From the NCBI GenBank assembly GCA_032768795.1, contig CP136492.1, forward strand, positions 1,798,001 to 1,862,000: a stretch of 64,000 nt of DNA. The letters are read 5' to 3'. Each line of letters starts with the position of its first letter. Position 1 is the stretch's first letter. The notes under the pieces were generated by a model. It saw only the letters and a list, made by a program, of their open reading frames with translations. It was not told the origin of the DNA and did not search any database. Source of the DNA: Tremella fuciformis (taxonomy: Eukaryota > Basidiomycota > Tremellomycetes > Tremellales > Tremellaceae). Of the stretch, positions 1 to 12,260 are shown one piece after another. A program made the position numbers and the translations under genes.

Positions 1-576
1 GCACATCCGCCAGGCGGTCTTGAACGAAGTCAGTATCATTCCGCAGTCACCGCGTGAGAAAACCGCTGATGGGAAGCTGGCACGGCCTGAAGCGCGGTAT
101 TTCCAGCGTCTCTTCGCTGTCTATGCCCACAAAGTTGTATAGCCAGAAATCTCAAGTTGTACCTCCGTCGATTCGGCCATATCTTATCGTATTTCCTGGC
201 ATCAAGGCAGCCGGCATCCGGCAAGCAAGCTCGAGGCAAGATCAGCGCGAGTCGAATTAGTCCACAACCATATAACACAGGGGCTCGAGGGGCTCATGTC
301 TCATTACTCTAGCAGGGCGGACGGGGGCAGCGGACTAGCAAACTCGATAAGCAACACGCACATACGCGAGGTTGAGAAGGGTCATACATGCCTGAAAAGC
401 TTGTAGTTGAGAAGGTACAGACAAGTACAGTACAACGCAGATCCGAAAGCACCATGTGATGCGGCCTGACATTTCCGTGGGCGCTTTTGGCGTCACCTTA
501 GTCTGTTCTGTATCTGCTGTACATGGTGCGCCATGAACGGCCTCGCCAAACTCGTTGCGGTAGGCGAGCTTGCTCT
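1..576. other. No supported gene; 3' flank of TIM21
   Basis: Only short overlapping open frames occur here on both strands, without splice-consistent extension, family motifs or a convincing start. The stretch is most simply the downstream region of the leftward TIM21 gene and perhaps the end of a neighbour outside the window. I see no tRNA or repeat structure. Confidence 0.5.
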
Positions 577-1850
577 TTACCGCGTGCGCCCCAGCAGACC
601 CTCTGTCGCTGCTTCAGGCGACGAGAAGACGACTGCTCGACTGGGGTACGAAGCCTTCGAGTTGGGAATATCAATGACGAGGGACAGTAGCTGAAACTGT
701 CCCGATGCGTTCTGGCATAAGCCTCGCCCAGCTCGACGTCAGATCCGGCTCGGAGCGCGCCTTACCTTGACGTAGTCCGCGCGAACTTCTCCGATCTTAT
801 AGGTGCCAGGCGGTAAGACACCCCGCTCTTTCCGGCCCACGGGGGCAGTCGTGAACTGCGGCCTCAAGCTATTCTTTAGTCCGCCCCACCACCCACTGCC
901 CCGCTCCTCCGTCGTTTCCTGCCCCACAGGCTTCTCCGCCTCCTGCTCTGGCTGCTCAGGAGGGACGATCAAGCCGAGCGCCAGGGCGCCTTCGCGCACG
1001 TACGCTTCGAGCGTGTGGTAGTATCGCCTCGCCCATCCTAGCGGTTCGGGTTCGTCCTTGCCCCGCCCGTGCACGTAGAACGTGAGTAGTAGGTGGTCTC
1101 GCCCTGAGATGGGGTGTCGGACGAAACGATGTGCGAGGGGAGGCGAGCCGCGCACGGGCGCGGACGACTGGGCGGAGTGGGTGAATGTGAGCGGCGGCAA
1201 GAGATGGGGGTTGAGCTGCCGTCAGCTGTCCGCCAAGACGTGAGACCGCGCTGGAGAGTATGAAGTGGGGAAACGGAGCTCACAGCGTCAGAAGCGCGGA
1301 TCAGGTCGACCGCCTGCGAGTACAGCACGCTCGGGGAGTTCTTCGCGAACAGTTCGGTCGTCAGCGCGAAAGCGAGGATCGCGAACAGCCCCACGCCAAC
1401 GACGATCACGGTCAGGTTGCCCGTCTGCTGGGTCGTCCGCCACACTGCCCATCAGCCTTCCCGTTCCCTTCTGCACGTGGGAAAGCAGGGCTCACACTTG
1501 CCGCCGAGCCCCAGCTCGCCCCACGTCTTCCACGTCTTATTCCGCCCGCTGGCCCCTACGCCCAGGGGGAATGGCCCGACCGTGTCCCGGTCGGAGAAGG
1601 CGCCTTTGGCGCGGCGCGCAGCTGCCTCAGCTTCGAGCTTGCTGAAGAGCTCCTCGGTAGCGCGCGACGTGTATCCCGGCCGCTCGGTGTGCGTTGCGTA
1701 GCCCCGCTGATTCCGAGAGGATAGCGGGACCAGTCGGACGACCTTTGGCGACATTGCCCGTTCGGAACATAAGCGAAGAGGCAGAGAGCGTATGACCGTC
1801 CTTGAGCAGCATCCCTGCAGGGCGAATGACAGCAATAGTGGTCTGGCCAT
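577..1850 (-). CDS. TIM21: Mitochondrial TIM23-complex subunit Tim21
   Basis: Tim21 is a single-pass inner-membrane subunit of the TIM23 presequence translocase; its intermembrane-space domain contacts the TOM complex. The first exon starts at an ATG (1848-1850) and encodes an Arg-rich mitochondrial presequence containing RNQRGYATH. Exon 2 carries the membrane segment (NLTVIVVGVGLFAILAFAL) followed by ELFAKNSPSVLYSQA, as in the family. Exon 3 contains GRDHLLLTFYVHGRG, part of the conserved globular domain. Reading straight through the third donor would stop at 739, but splicing 712-765 restores a family-like C-terminal strand (QFQLLSLVIDIP) and ends at TAA 577-579. The four exons join in frame at canonical GT/AG sites. 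It is divergent from CCT1, with about 200 bp between the two starts. Confidence 0.88.
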
Positions 1851-2054
1851 CGTGCGGTGAGGCGGTGATGGCTTTACCTAGTCGAAATGAGGATCCAGAC
1901 TGCTCGTAGTAACACTTTCTGGCTCTGAGTGGGATGACGAGGTGGAGGTAATTTTGATCCCGCTCCAGGTCGAAAGTCGGCGAACCGTGTCGTGCGTGTC
2001 GTGTCTCGCTCGGATCTGTCTTTCAATCAGCAAGCGGCATCGACACGATCCACG

Positions 2055-4069
2055 ATGGCCGCGACAATGTACCAGCGCGACCCAAGAGCGGTGAGTCGTA
2101 TCTGCTCGACCGTGCAGCTGTGGGAGCTGACCTGCCAGGGCCTCTTCCTCGGAGGGACGCGAGTGTCAGGAGCAGAGGTCCGGGATCAGAATGGTCAGCT
2201 GTCTCATTGAGGTATCTAGGAAGCTGACAAGCAGTCATGGCGTGCCAGACTGTGTCGAACATTCTCAAGTCCTCCCTTGGCCCCGTCGGGTCAGCTCTCT
2301 GTTGAGGTGCAATGACCGAGCTGACATCACAGTCTCGACAAGATGCTCGTGGACAATGTGGGCGACGTCACAATCACCAACGACGGCGCTACGATCCTGT
2401 CTCTGCTAGAGGTGACGCATCCCGCTGCTCGCATCCTCGTCTCGCTTGCCACGCAGCAAGACAAGGAGGTCGGAGATGGGACGACGAGTGTGGTGTTGCT
2501 GGCGTCGGAGCTGCTGAGGAGGGCGAACGAGCTGGTCCGGAATAAGATCCACCCGACTACGGTGATCACTGGATACAGGTGGGCTTCATCATGCTGCTTG
2601 GTTACGGTCATGGGATTGTCACTAAAGACAGGCTCGCATGTAAGGAAGCATGTCGGTTCATGGCCGAGCAGCTCTCGACAAAGGTCGACAAGCTCGGCCG
2701 GGACTGCCTCGTCAACGTCGCCAAGACATCCATGTCGTCAAAGATTCTCGCGGCGTATGCTATTAACTTGAAGCGAACGAGCATAGCTTACATGTCAGCG
2801 ACGATGACTTCTTCGCGCCCCTGGCTGTGGACGCGATGCTGGCTGTCAAGACGGTCAACCCGAGAGGAGAGAAGAAGTACCCAGTGAAAGCTGTCAATGT
2901 GCTCAAAGCCCACGGCAAGAGCGCACGAGAGAGCTTCATGGTGAAGGGGTATGCGTTGAACTGCACCGTTGCTAGTCAGGGTGAGCGGAGACTTCTCACC
3001 GTAACCGTCGAGTCTGACTCGCAGCAATGAAGCTCCGGATTCAGAACGCCAAGATCGCATGTCTCGACATCAACCTGCACAAGCAGCGCATGCACCTCGG
3101 CGTGCACATCACAATCGACGACCCGGAGCAGCTCGAGGCGATCCGTGCGAGAGAATCAGAGATCGTGCTCGAGCGCATCCGCAAGATCCTCGCGGCAGGC
3201 GCCAACGTCGTGCTCACCACCAAGGGCATCGACGACCTGTGCCTGAAAGAGTTTGTCGAAGCGGGCGCCATGGCTGTCAGGCGTTGCAGGAAAGAAGACC
3301 TGCGCAGAATAGCCAAAGCAACCGGCGCGACACTCGTCTCGTCGCTCGCAAACCTCGAGGGCGAGGAGACCTTCGAGCCGTCGAGCCTGGGGTACGCGGA
3401 GGAGGTCGTGCAGGAGCGTATCAGCGACGACGAGCTCATCCTGGTCAAAGGCACAAAGGTCGTCAGCTCGAGCAGTATCATTCTGCGTGGCGCAAACGAC
3501 TTCATGCTGGACGAGATGGAGCGCGCGCTGCACGACGCGCTGAGCATCGTCAAGCGCACGCTGGAGAGCGGGAGCGTCGTCCCTGGCGGCGGGGCGGTCG
3601 AGACAGCTCTGTCCATCTACCTGGAGAACTTTGCCACGACACTGGTTAGTCCTCTCACCCACTCTCCAAGGAGCCAAGCATACCTTGTAGGGGCAGCGCT
3701 GACCCGCAGGGCTCGCGAGAACAATTGGCAATCGCCGAGTTTGCCGCTGCGCTCCTCACGATCCCCAAGACGCTCGCGATGAACGCGGCCAAGGACTCGA
3801 CAGACCTGGTCGCCAAGCTCAGGGCGTACCACAACGCCGCGCAAAATGCTCCCGTCTCGGACCCGCAGCGCGGTCTCATGTTCTACGGCCTCGACCTGCT
3901 CAACGGCCAGGTCATCGATAATCGCCAGGCGGGCGTGCTTGAGCCGACCATCAGCAAGATCAAGAGTCTCAAGAGCGCGCTCGAGGCGGCCACGAGCTTG
4001 TTGAGGATCGACGACAGTATTCAGGTGGCGCCGGAACGGAGGGAGGAGGATGATGGTCACGGCCATTAG
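2055..4069 (+). CDS. CCT1: Chaperonin TRiC/CCT subunit alpha (TCP-1 alpha)
   Basis: This is the alpha subunit of the cytosolic hetero-oligomeric chaperonin that folds actin and tubulin using ATP. The protein begins [12 protein letters not shown] (2055-2090); introns at 2091-2138 and 2194-2234 and another after GPVG bring together the family start [28 protein letters not shown] and [20 protein letters not shown]. The ATPase signatures GDGTTSV and, later, VVPGGGAVE are present. The alpha-specific segment [18 protein letters not shown] spans a splice. Length is about 560 residues, normal for CCT subunits. The final exon ends with a short acidic/His tail at TAA 4067-4069. The convergent URC4-like gene ends only 117 bp downstream. 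Confidence 0.95.
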
Positions 4070-4186
4070 TGACCTTTGCACAGTGCGGGGAACAGGGGAC
4101 GTCTAGAGGTTGTGCATATGCATGTGGAGGTCTATCTACAATGACTCGACGATTTGTAAATCGTCTGCGATGAACAGGTCGGCAGT

Positions 4187-5837
4187 TCAGAAGACCGTAC
4201 CATCGCTGATAATGTCGATGGGGGCTGTGTGTCAGTTCGAACCCAGAAGCTACACGACACACTTACGTCCACCGCCCTCGCGCTTGGCTTTGGCGATCTC
4301 CCTGCCGCCTTTCCAAGTCGCGCTCTCCAGCACTTGCGCGAGACTGAGCTCGTCTGCACTCACACCGAGCTTGACGCAAATCAGCTCGTGAATCTTGTCC
4401 CTGTTTATCAGCTGTGCATTAGCATAGACGAAGCTGACTGACAGAGACACGACGGTCATCGCTCGCCACTCCACCACGGCAGGGTGAGAAGGCTGCAAGA
4501 CCGGCGGCTTGTCGCGGCCGTTGGGGTACGCATCGGCCGGGAGCGAGTCGGGGCGGATGGCCAATAGTCCGTGGTCCACAAGGAGGCCGCCATTGCGGTA
4601 CTGCTGTAAGCACATTCACTGATGACAGCCTGAAGACCCACCTCTGGTAAGCCCGTCTGACCCCTCCCTCGGTCTACCTTCCACCCTGCCTCGCTCTCGA
4701 TGCCCTCGACCAGAGAGTAGCAGAGCCACTGCGTAAGCTTGTGGAACGGAACCAGCGCATCGCCCTCCTCCCTCTTCTTCCCCTCGAAGGACTTGTCCAG
4801 TGCGGGGACCGGCCACGCGTCGCCGAGTGGGTAGTTGGGGTACGACGGCAGAGTCGTGCGCGCAGGCCAGATCGGGAGGAGCAATTCGAAGAGGGTGGAC
4901 CAGAAATCAGCTAAGGGGAGAGTGGAGTTGCAGATCCGAGGCTCGAAATACCCTTTATATGTCAGCTGGTAGACTACGACGAAAGGGAAAACTGACGAAG
5001 GATGTCGCCAGGTCGTCCTGTTGCGCAAATGTCTGGTCGGGCGGCCAGGGCAGAGCCCAGCTGGATGAGAAGATTGCACCGTCCCTCCAGACCTGCCATG
5101 GGGTTGCTCTCTGAGACCTGCAGGTGCTTTGCGAGCGTCTCGACCGTCAGTGCCTGCAGCGCCTTGGCTGTCTGATCAGCTAAGAAGGCGCTCAAAGAAC
5201 AGTTAGCTGACCATCCACTTGAAGCTTGTTGGATGGGTCGCTGGAGAAAACGCCGTTGAGGAACATGTGATAGCTTGCCACGGCGAGTCCTTCGCTGCGA
5301 CCGCCCTTCCATGGCGTCCAAGCATCGTCTGGAACCTCGGTGTATGTCCATTTGGGACCAGCACCAGCATCCAAGAGGACAGAGACAAGGTAGAGGTCGA
5401 TCAGAGTTGCAGCGCGGTCCAGAGGGGCGGTGGGGAAAGAGCTGAGGGCGAGGAGGGCGGCTATGCGGTCGACACCGTCCGCTGTGAAGTGGTTCCGCCT
5501 GCAGTGAGCTATCCATCAGCTCGAGTGCCTCGTCAGTATCTAAGTCATACGCGGGATCTGCTCCGTCAGCTGTCGGCCTCTCCTTGCCAGCGGACAGACT
5601 CGCCTTGCTGTAATCCTTGCCGAAATCGCGCTGAGGCATTCAGTGCCACCTGCGGGCGTCTTAGGAAATGCTCACCTCGATGATGGCCGCGCAGAAGTCT
5701 ACCACTGCTGGGAAGCGGCTCTCGTCAAAGTCCCAGTGGTCCAACTTGCCCTGCTGAGCGAGGGCATATACTTGCTGAGACCGATCACGGACCGCCTCGA
5801 GGCTTCGGAGATACTTGACGATAGGCGGTGTGGTCAT
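4187..5837 (-). CDS. URC4: DUF1688 protein, Urc4-like (uracil catabolism)
   Basis: The product belongs to the DUF1688 family, which includes yeast Urc4 of the URC uracil degradation pathway; the exact reaction is not established. The start at 5835-5837 gives MTTPPIVKYLRSLEAVRDRS, the family N-terminus, followed by LDHWDFDESRFPAVVDFCAA. Later landmarks are LLDAGAGPKWTYTE, GRSEGLAVASYHMF, SESNPMAGLEGR, DALVPFHKLTQWLCYSL, YRNGGLLVDHG and LSLAQVLESATWKGGREIA. The last intron joins GGG to PPIDIISDGTVF, the near-invariant C-terminus, with the stop at 4187-4189. Several introns (about 45-60 nt) with CTGAC branch sequences interrupt it. No other recognisable URC gene lies nearby, so the metabolic role is inferred from family only. 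Confidence 0.85.
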
Positions 5838-6248
5838 TGCTCCTGGTCTCGGAAACGCTGTGGGCGATACGCACAGGATAAGGCGCTCTTTATACAGCTG
5901 TCGGGTGGAATGAGGGCCACCTCGCTGTCAATCAAGTTGTATAGAGATGGACGAGTTGCAAGGTGGTCGGGTTGAAAGGACGGGAGAGTCGAAGGGCGAC
6001 TGACCCGATCTCACCGGGATCATTGATACACCGAACGAGGCCACGTGAGTATACTCCCGTCGCCGCTCTTGGAACAGGAGCACCGTGCGGTCTACCCGCG
6101 TCATCGATAGCACAGCAGAAGTCGAACAGGAGAGTTGAAGAAGGCCACTCTTCTAGCCACTTCTTTAAGACAAGTGCCAAAGAGCGGCCACAAACACGAG
6201 TACAGCCTCTGAATCTCTTGAGGTACAGCACACCATGGTGTTCCGACG
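5838..6248. promoter_or_regulatory. Divergent promoter region, URC4-like / membrane protein
   Basis: About 410 bp separate the start of the leftward URC4-like gene from the likely start of the rightward membrane-protein gene. Open frames here on both strands show no family motif and are probably chance. I can assign no individual binding site. Confidence 0.4.
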
Positions 6249-7300
6249 ATGAACCTGTGGGCCCGCTTCTTCGCCCTCGGAGGCGAGATGGAGAGGAGGG
6301 GAGGGGCAGGGATGGGTATCACGACCACACGAGTCAGTGGGTGTCTGAGCCGAGCTATGGTATGCTTTGTGACTGACCACAGCATATACTTCATTCGATA
6401 CGGGTCCGCCAAGCAGCACGCACACTGGATCTCGGAACAATCCCACGGTGTAAGTGCTTTGTCGCGAGACTTGATGACCGTGCTGACCATCAGCGCAGGG
6501 AGCACGGGCGGTTTCATCGGTCTGATTGCCGTGCGTCTACTGCGTGAGCTGTGTTGCCTGCAATGCTCATGCATCAGGGTCTGGGCATTTTCATCCTCGT
6601 CGCCCTGCTCGCCGGCCTGTACATCTACAACCGTATCCGCCGCCGCCGCCTCGCGCGGTCCGGTCCATCCCAGCGGCACTCGATTATCCCATCCCTCTCT
6701 TTCTCTCGGCACAGCGATGTGCGCGATCCCAGAGACGACCCGTATGCCGATACGGCGGCGGCGGCAGCGTACGAGTACGACCCGCCGCTGACGACGACAC
6801 CGGGGGTCAGCAGACCGCGATATCAACGACAGCGCAGCTCGGAATGGGAGCTCCCGCCTGAAGTCTCGCCACGCCTCTCGGGTGTTCCCTTACCACGACT
6901 GGACAAGGGCAAGGGGCGGGCGACGGATTTGCCCAACGAGCCGGACGAGGCGGCCTATCCCCTCCGCTCTCGATCGCCGCGGCCGCATTCCCCCATGTCT
7001 TCGAGCGCGTCCCTTCCCGAAGGCCCGTTCAGCGATCAGGAAACGCCTCAAAGGGCGGAAGGGAACCCGTTCGAGACCGAAGCGTACGACACGCGCCGCC
7101 TCAGTCCAGAAGGCGTATACGGAACTGCTGTGCAGAGGCATGACAATGGAGACGATAGCGATGATGACCGATCTACCATCGATGGGAGGAGTCCCATAGC
7201 GGGAGACAGGCTTGATGAGGGGACGAGATTCGTGGAAAAGTTTTCAGACACGTCAAACAGTTCGAGTGGACATGTTAGTCCGATAGCCAGGGGACGATGA
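6249..7300 (+). CDS. Single-pass membrane protein with long disordered tail
   Basis: I do not recognise a family. Exons 6249-6447, 6499-6530 and 6578-7300 join in frame into 317 residues. The start is the first ATG of the open frame; the N-terminal part (about 75 residues) is weakly supported. The middle exon and the start of the last exon build one strong membrane span, GGFIGLIAGLGIFILVALLA followed by YIYNRIRRRR. The basic cluster after the span predicts that the C-terminal part is cytosolic. That tail of about 220 residues is rich in Ser, Pro, Arg and Asp, with several SP/TP sites and an acidic run (DNGDDSDDDRST). The architecture resembles fungal membrane sensors or scaffolds, but no function can be assigned. 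Confidence 0.6.
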
Positions 7301-9915
7301 GATCTGGGCCGAATGCCGAATGCACTCTTGCCGCCATGTTGTGCCGAAGCGTAGGCACTGCCGACCTCATCGTCATCGTTGATCTGGGCAATCAGAGGCG
7401 TTGAGAAGGCTTGTGCGTCGGGCTGGAATGATGCGAGTTGATGGTTCGTCATAACGCGACACGATAAAGATGACGCGACGTACGCGCGCATCATTTGGCT
7501 CGTGGCGATGATGTCTGTCTCCCATCGCATGGGACATGTCACCCGCTCCACTTGTTGAATGCGAGCTGGTCGACCGCCACACCGAGCATCATGATACTTG
7601 TCGTCATGTCATTGTCCTGCGACGTCGGCCAGCCCCTGCGGCGAGGGGCAAGTTGGACCAGGGCGATGCGGGTGTGCGGGCAAGGACGAGCGTAGACCAG
7701 GTCCGAGGTGGGGTGGAGATGATTTTCTAAGGGTTCTGGGTGTAGCCGTTACGCGCCCCTGGACTAGGGGACTTGTTTACGCTTGTGAGCACCATGATGC
7801 GTCTAGGGGATCAACAGAAGGTCAGGTCGACTCTGCGGCGACACCGGCGATCTTCGCCAAAGAGCCTAGAAAGATGATGTGCAACGCAGGATCAAGCGAG
7901 CTGGCAATGACCGCCTTTCAACCAACGAGCTGCTTTGTCTTGTCGTTGATCAGAGGAGCCACAGACGATAGATGAAGAATGGGCCAAGAAGCGGGGGCAA
8001 TCGAGCCATGCCCGTCCGCCGTACCACAGTGCTGGAAGGTTCAGATAGACAATAAGCGGCGTCAACTTTGCTCGAGCAACAAGCGGGGGTGGCTTGAGTC
8101 CTTGTGCGGCGTGGTGTGCGCGCGCAAAGTGCTTCTGGTCCGTGGGACCGACTGTCTGACCTTTGAGGCCGTGCAGAGAGTTCGGTACCAGCGCTATGTC
8201 TATGCACTCGGGGCCGGACGGGGCCTGTAATTACAGGAAGCAAGGAGCAAGGAAGGTTTCTCGTGCTTGGCTTCTGGGCTTTGGGACGGTGAGGGGCGCC
8301 TCCTGGCAATCTCTTCCAGTGATCTGTTGTCGGGGCTGGATGCTTTGTGACTCGGCATCTGCGACTACAGATCTGGCGTCAACATGGCATGCGACATGCT
8401 GCCAGGCAATACCAGGTGATCTACAGCAGACTGCTAGGAACGCCGGGTATGTGTTGTAAAGAAAGGCAGTCGCGTCGGAGGAATCAACGTTGTTGGGTGT
8501 TGGGGTGGCGACCCCTTGTCCCGTTGGTTGATCCATCTCACTTTGTCTCTCTCCCATTCCCTCTCAACCAACCCCTACAGAAGGACCATATCGTCTCACT
8601 CCTCACCTCCCGTCTCTCCTCTCGTCATCGCCCTCTTGGACCCGAACATCCACCTGTTAGCCCACCGCCAAAACCGCCGCCGCCTCTGCCGACACCTCAT
8701 CCAGCCCCTGCCGGTCCGAGGGGAGATCCTCTCGCTGTCCATCCCAACCCATCACACTCGTTTGCCTCTCCGGGTGGCCGCCAGTCACCCGTCACAGAGC
8801 TCCGCTCGCCCGACTTGGAGCACCCGTTCGTTCGTTTTCACCCGACACCCTGCGCAGACCACCTCTTTGGCTTGGCCCAGAGGAGAAAAACCCTCCTGCG
8901 CACCCTGGATAGATTGCCTCATTCTGCCCCGCTCCAACATCTCATCTTCCTGTGAAACTCTGTGGGATAGCCGACCTCTGGAAGGGTCGAGGGTCTGCTG
9001 CGAACCAGCCAGCCAGCCAGCCAGCCAGCCCGGCGAGCGAAAGCGGACCGGCGGCGCAGATCAATCAATCAATCCAGCTCGCTCCGTGCCACTGCTCATC
9101 AGCCACCCCACCCGACCGACCGACCGCGAGACCGCCAGACAAGCCCGCCCGCTTCGGCTCGATTGATCGCCTCGTGTGTCGTTACCGTACATACGACGGG
9201 TAGGAGACTGCGATACAAGGCAGCCAGAGAGCTTTGTCTCCGAATCGCGTGATCCGACCAGGGAGTCGAAGGAGGCGTAGAGGCTTTCTCTTTCTCTCGA
9301 GCGTCTGGTGGTCAGGTGAGCTTCAGTTCCTACGGCGCTCTTCGCAATCATCAACCACTCCCGATAGGACGCACCGAGTGTGCAAGGTTGGAGGAGAAGA
9401 ACGAGCGAGATTGGACGGAACGACCAGCCTCACTAGCCGTTGAGCGACCGTTCCATCCTTCTTCATCTCCCATTCCCGTCCTCGTTCGACCTCGACCTCG
9501 ACCTCCTCTCCCTCTCGACTCGCTCTGTCTTGGAAAGCAGCGGCGCGCAATCAGACCAAAAGCGACGTCGACAAGCCTCGCGTCAAAACGACCGCAAGTC
9601 ACCCTCACTCGTTTTCGTCACTTACCTCTTCCAGCCCTTCCCCCGCACCCCTCCGTCTCTAATCGACCGACTCCATCGCGTTGACGTCGCTGCAACTTCC
9701 ATATCGAGCAACCGGCACCACTCGGCCCGCCGGCGGGAATTCCATGCAGCTCTGCAGGAGATAATATTGACAGTGAGCTTTCCGCCCGGTTCTAGCCACC
9801 TTTCGCCCTGCCCTCTGCGGTCGCCCAGCACAATGTCGGAAGCGAGGCTTGAGCTGATCATAGGTCCACCACACTCTCTTTCCCTCACGGTGTCGAAGCA
9901 GATCCAGCTGGCAAG
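7301..9915. other. Gene-poor 2.6 kb region, probable long CDC25 leader
   Basis: I found no frame here with a recognisable domain or coherent splicing. From about 8500 to 9830 the plus strand is strongly pyrimidine-rich (CTCCC/TCTC-type), typical of long fungal 5' leaders, and it holds tetranucleotide repeats near 9005-9030, 9060-9075 and 9113-9124. The simplest reading is the 3' end of the preceding gene followed by the promoter and a long, possibly spliced, 5' UTR of CDC25. A non-coding RNA cannot be excluded. Confidence 0.45.
9005..9030. repeat. (GCCA)n microsatellite
   Basis: About six tandem copies of a CCAG/GCCA tetranucleotide are seen directly. They are followed within about 100 bp by shorter AATC and GACC tetranucleotide runs, all within the probable CDC25 leader. 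Confidence 0.85.
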
Positions 9916-12260
9916 ATGGACTTCTCCTCGTCACCTACCATGGAGTCATGCTCCGGGTTGCCATCGCCCGCTCCTTCGCCCACCCGTACAGAATGCAGCA
10001 TACCGGCAGAAGTGGACCAATCGTTCAACTCGTCCATGTGCCTCTCCCCTGGCGAGTCGGCAGGCTTCGGCTCTCCCTCTCGAGGGTTCTCGCCCTCATT
10101 GCTCATGTCGCCCTCCGCCAAGAACAGCGACTACCTCTCTGCAGCGCCCATGCTCACCCTCAAGCCACGCCGTCCTGACCCTGTCCCATTGCAGGCAAAC
10201 TTGCCCTTTGCCTCCTCGTCCAGCTCACGCAACCCACTCTCGACACTCGGGTCCGGCAGGACATTCGGACGCGAATTGTCTCTCAATGTCACGTCACAGC
10301 GTTCTGCTGTACCCCTCAAGGCTGCAAAGAGTGCGGGCATGATGTTGCCTCCGGCGGTGCCCGAGAAGAGCGCAAAGAGGGGAGGAATACCAATGCAGTG
10401 GACTTCCTCGAACGAAGAGACTGGAACGGGCTCCGCCAAATTAGCCTTCCACCCCAGTCTATTCAGGCGAGAGGTCAGCCATGACCACGAATGACCTTCC
10501 TTTTACTGACGTGACAGACTGAGCCCGTCCTCTCACCTCGTTCCACCACGTCAATAGACGAGAACCGCATGGACATCGACTCACCTGTCGTGCGCAAGCC
10601 TGCCGTCGCTCCTTCTCCTGCGCCGAGCAGTGTCAGCGGTGCGAGCGGCTCACCGGGACTCGGATCTTTCTTTTGCGACTCGCCCGCCGCACCGGCCGCT
10701 CTCCCACCTGCCAAGCGTCGAAGCTTGGTTGACTCGTCACCAGCCTCACCATCCAGCTCACCTTCCGCCAAGCGAGCGTCTTTTGGTCTTAACAGGCCTA
10801 TGGACAAAGTAGCCTCATCAAGCGCGGCGCTGTTTGGCAATAATCGCCCCAATACCCTCGGAGTACGTCGAGCTCAACCTTACAAACGTCCGACACTCCT
10901 GCCTGTTCCGATGGCAGGCGAGCGGACGGGTTCGGCCTCATCTGCCTACCCGATCTTGTACGGCGCTAAGACAGCACAAGCTTCCACTGGTGCATTCCCT
11001 CGTGCAGGAATAGCGCCGATGCGACGAGCATTCTCAGTATGCGATCAACCGGCCATGCCTGAGATGAGCGAAGACGAGAGCGAATTCGAGAATTCGCCAT
11101 CTATGAACGGCGCCCACGCTGAGTACGCAAGGCGGTATGGCAACCGTGTCGTGCCTCGTGCAGACGGGTCGCCCAACTTCAAGCCGATGCGATCATCCTT
11201 CGCTGCGAACTCTCAGGGCGTACCGTGCCCACCGAAGAAGCTCAGTCCGTATGGACCAGGAGGTCTGCCAGGCTTTGGCGACAACGAAATGGACGGGAAG
11301 ATCCTCCCATGCCACAAAGTCAAGGAAGACGGCTTAGTACGGATTACTCCGGATACTCTGGACGACTTGCTTGCTGGCAAGTACTCGGACAAGTTGAAAC
11401 GATTTCACGTACTGGACTGTCGATTTGACTACGAGTTTGCCGGTGGGCATATCGATGGCGCCATCAATGTCAAAAGTATGGACGCGTTGGACGAGCTGCT
11501 GTTGAACGATGAAACTGGGCTCCATGCCGAAGGCGGCGGCTCGCTACCAGAACCCAGTCGAAGTGGCCAATTGCCCAGTGCCGAACAAGTCGTCCTAGTG
11601 TTCCATTGCGAGTTCTCAGCGAAGCGCGCTCCCACGTTTGCCTGCCACTTCCGCGCCAAGGACCGGAGTATGAACGCTCATTCGTACCCGAAGATCTTCT
11701 TTCCCGAAGTATACATCCTCGAAGGTGGCTACTGCGGATTTTGGAAGACACGGCCTGCTCGATGCAGCCCTCAAGGGTACACGCCGATGGATGACCCGAA
11801 ACACTTCGAGCGGCGCAATTCGGATCTGCACGACTTCCGCAAGTTCTCGCGAACAAAGTCTTTCACCTACGGCGAGACGCAGAATCCGCCGGTGGTCCAT
11901 CGAGCGATGCCGCCATGTCCCCAATTGGCCTTCGCTGCAGCTTCAGCGGCTGTTGGGAGGAGAGCTGGGCTTACGATCACTGAGGAGAAAGACGAACACG
12001 AGTCGAGCCCGTCTGGGCCATCGGGCACCGAAGGCCACGAGGACTCTCCTTGTGCTCGAGTCGCTCCTCCGGCCCTGCTTCCCTTTGGGCATTCCAGTCA
12101 AGCCGCACCAATCTTTGGAACCGCCAAAGCGCGTACGATGGGTCGCGCAGCCTTCACTCGAGTCGCTTCCTACGCTGGGCCCGCTCGCTCAGACGCATTC
12201 GGCGGTGTGCCGATATCCGCTCCTCCGCAAAAGACTCTGTTTTCGGGTCTGCCGCGATGA
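9916..12260 (+). CDS. CDC25: M-phase inducer phosphatase Cdc25
   Basis: Cdc25 is the dual-specificity phosphatase that removes inhibitory phosphates from the cyclin-dependent kinase to trigger mitosis. Two exons (9916-10473 and 10518-12260) encode 766 residues. The first ~420 residues are disordered and Ser/Pro-rich with many SP/TP sites, as expected for a regulatory domain. The C-terminal rhodanese-fold catalytic domain contains FHVLDCRFDYEFAGGHIDGA, the active-site loop HCEFSAKRAP (C-x5-R with catalytic Cys and Arg) and FPEVYILEGGYCGFW. The loop differs slightly from the common HCEFSSERGP but keeps the catalytic residues. A further Ser/Pro-rich tail of about 150 residues follows. The start is the first ATG (MDFSSSPTMES) after the long pyrimidine-rich leader. 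Confidence 0.93.

Noticed and set aside
3041..3616. Long antisense ORFs over CCT1 and similar long genes
   Set aside because: These are frame shadows of GC-rich coding exons and lack any family similarity.
4230..4250. tRNA B-box-like GGTTCGAAC on the minus strand
   Set aside because: It lies in the last intron of the URC4-like gene, with no A box or cloverleaf around it.
6360..6382. A 23-nt intron in the orphan membrane protein
   Set aside because: The frame is open straight through this segment, so no intron is needed.
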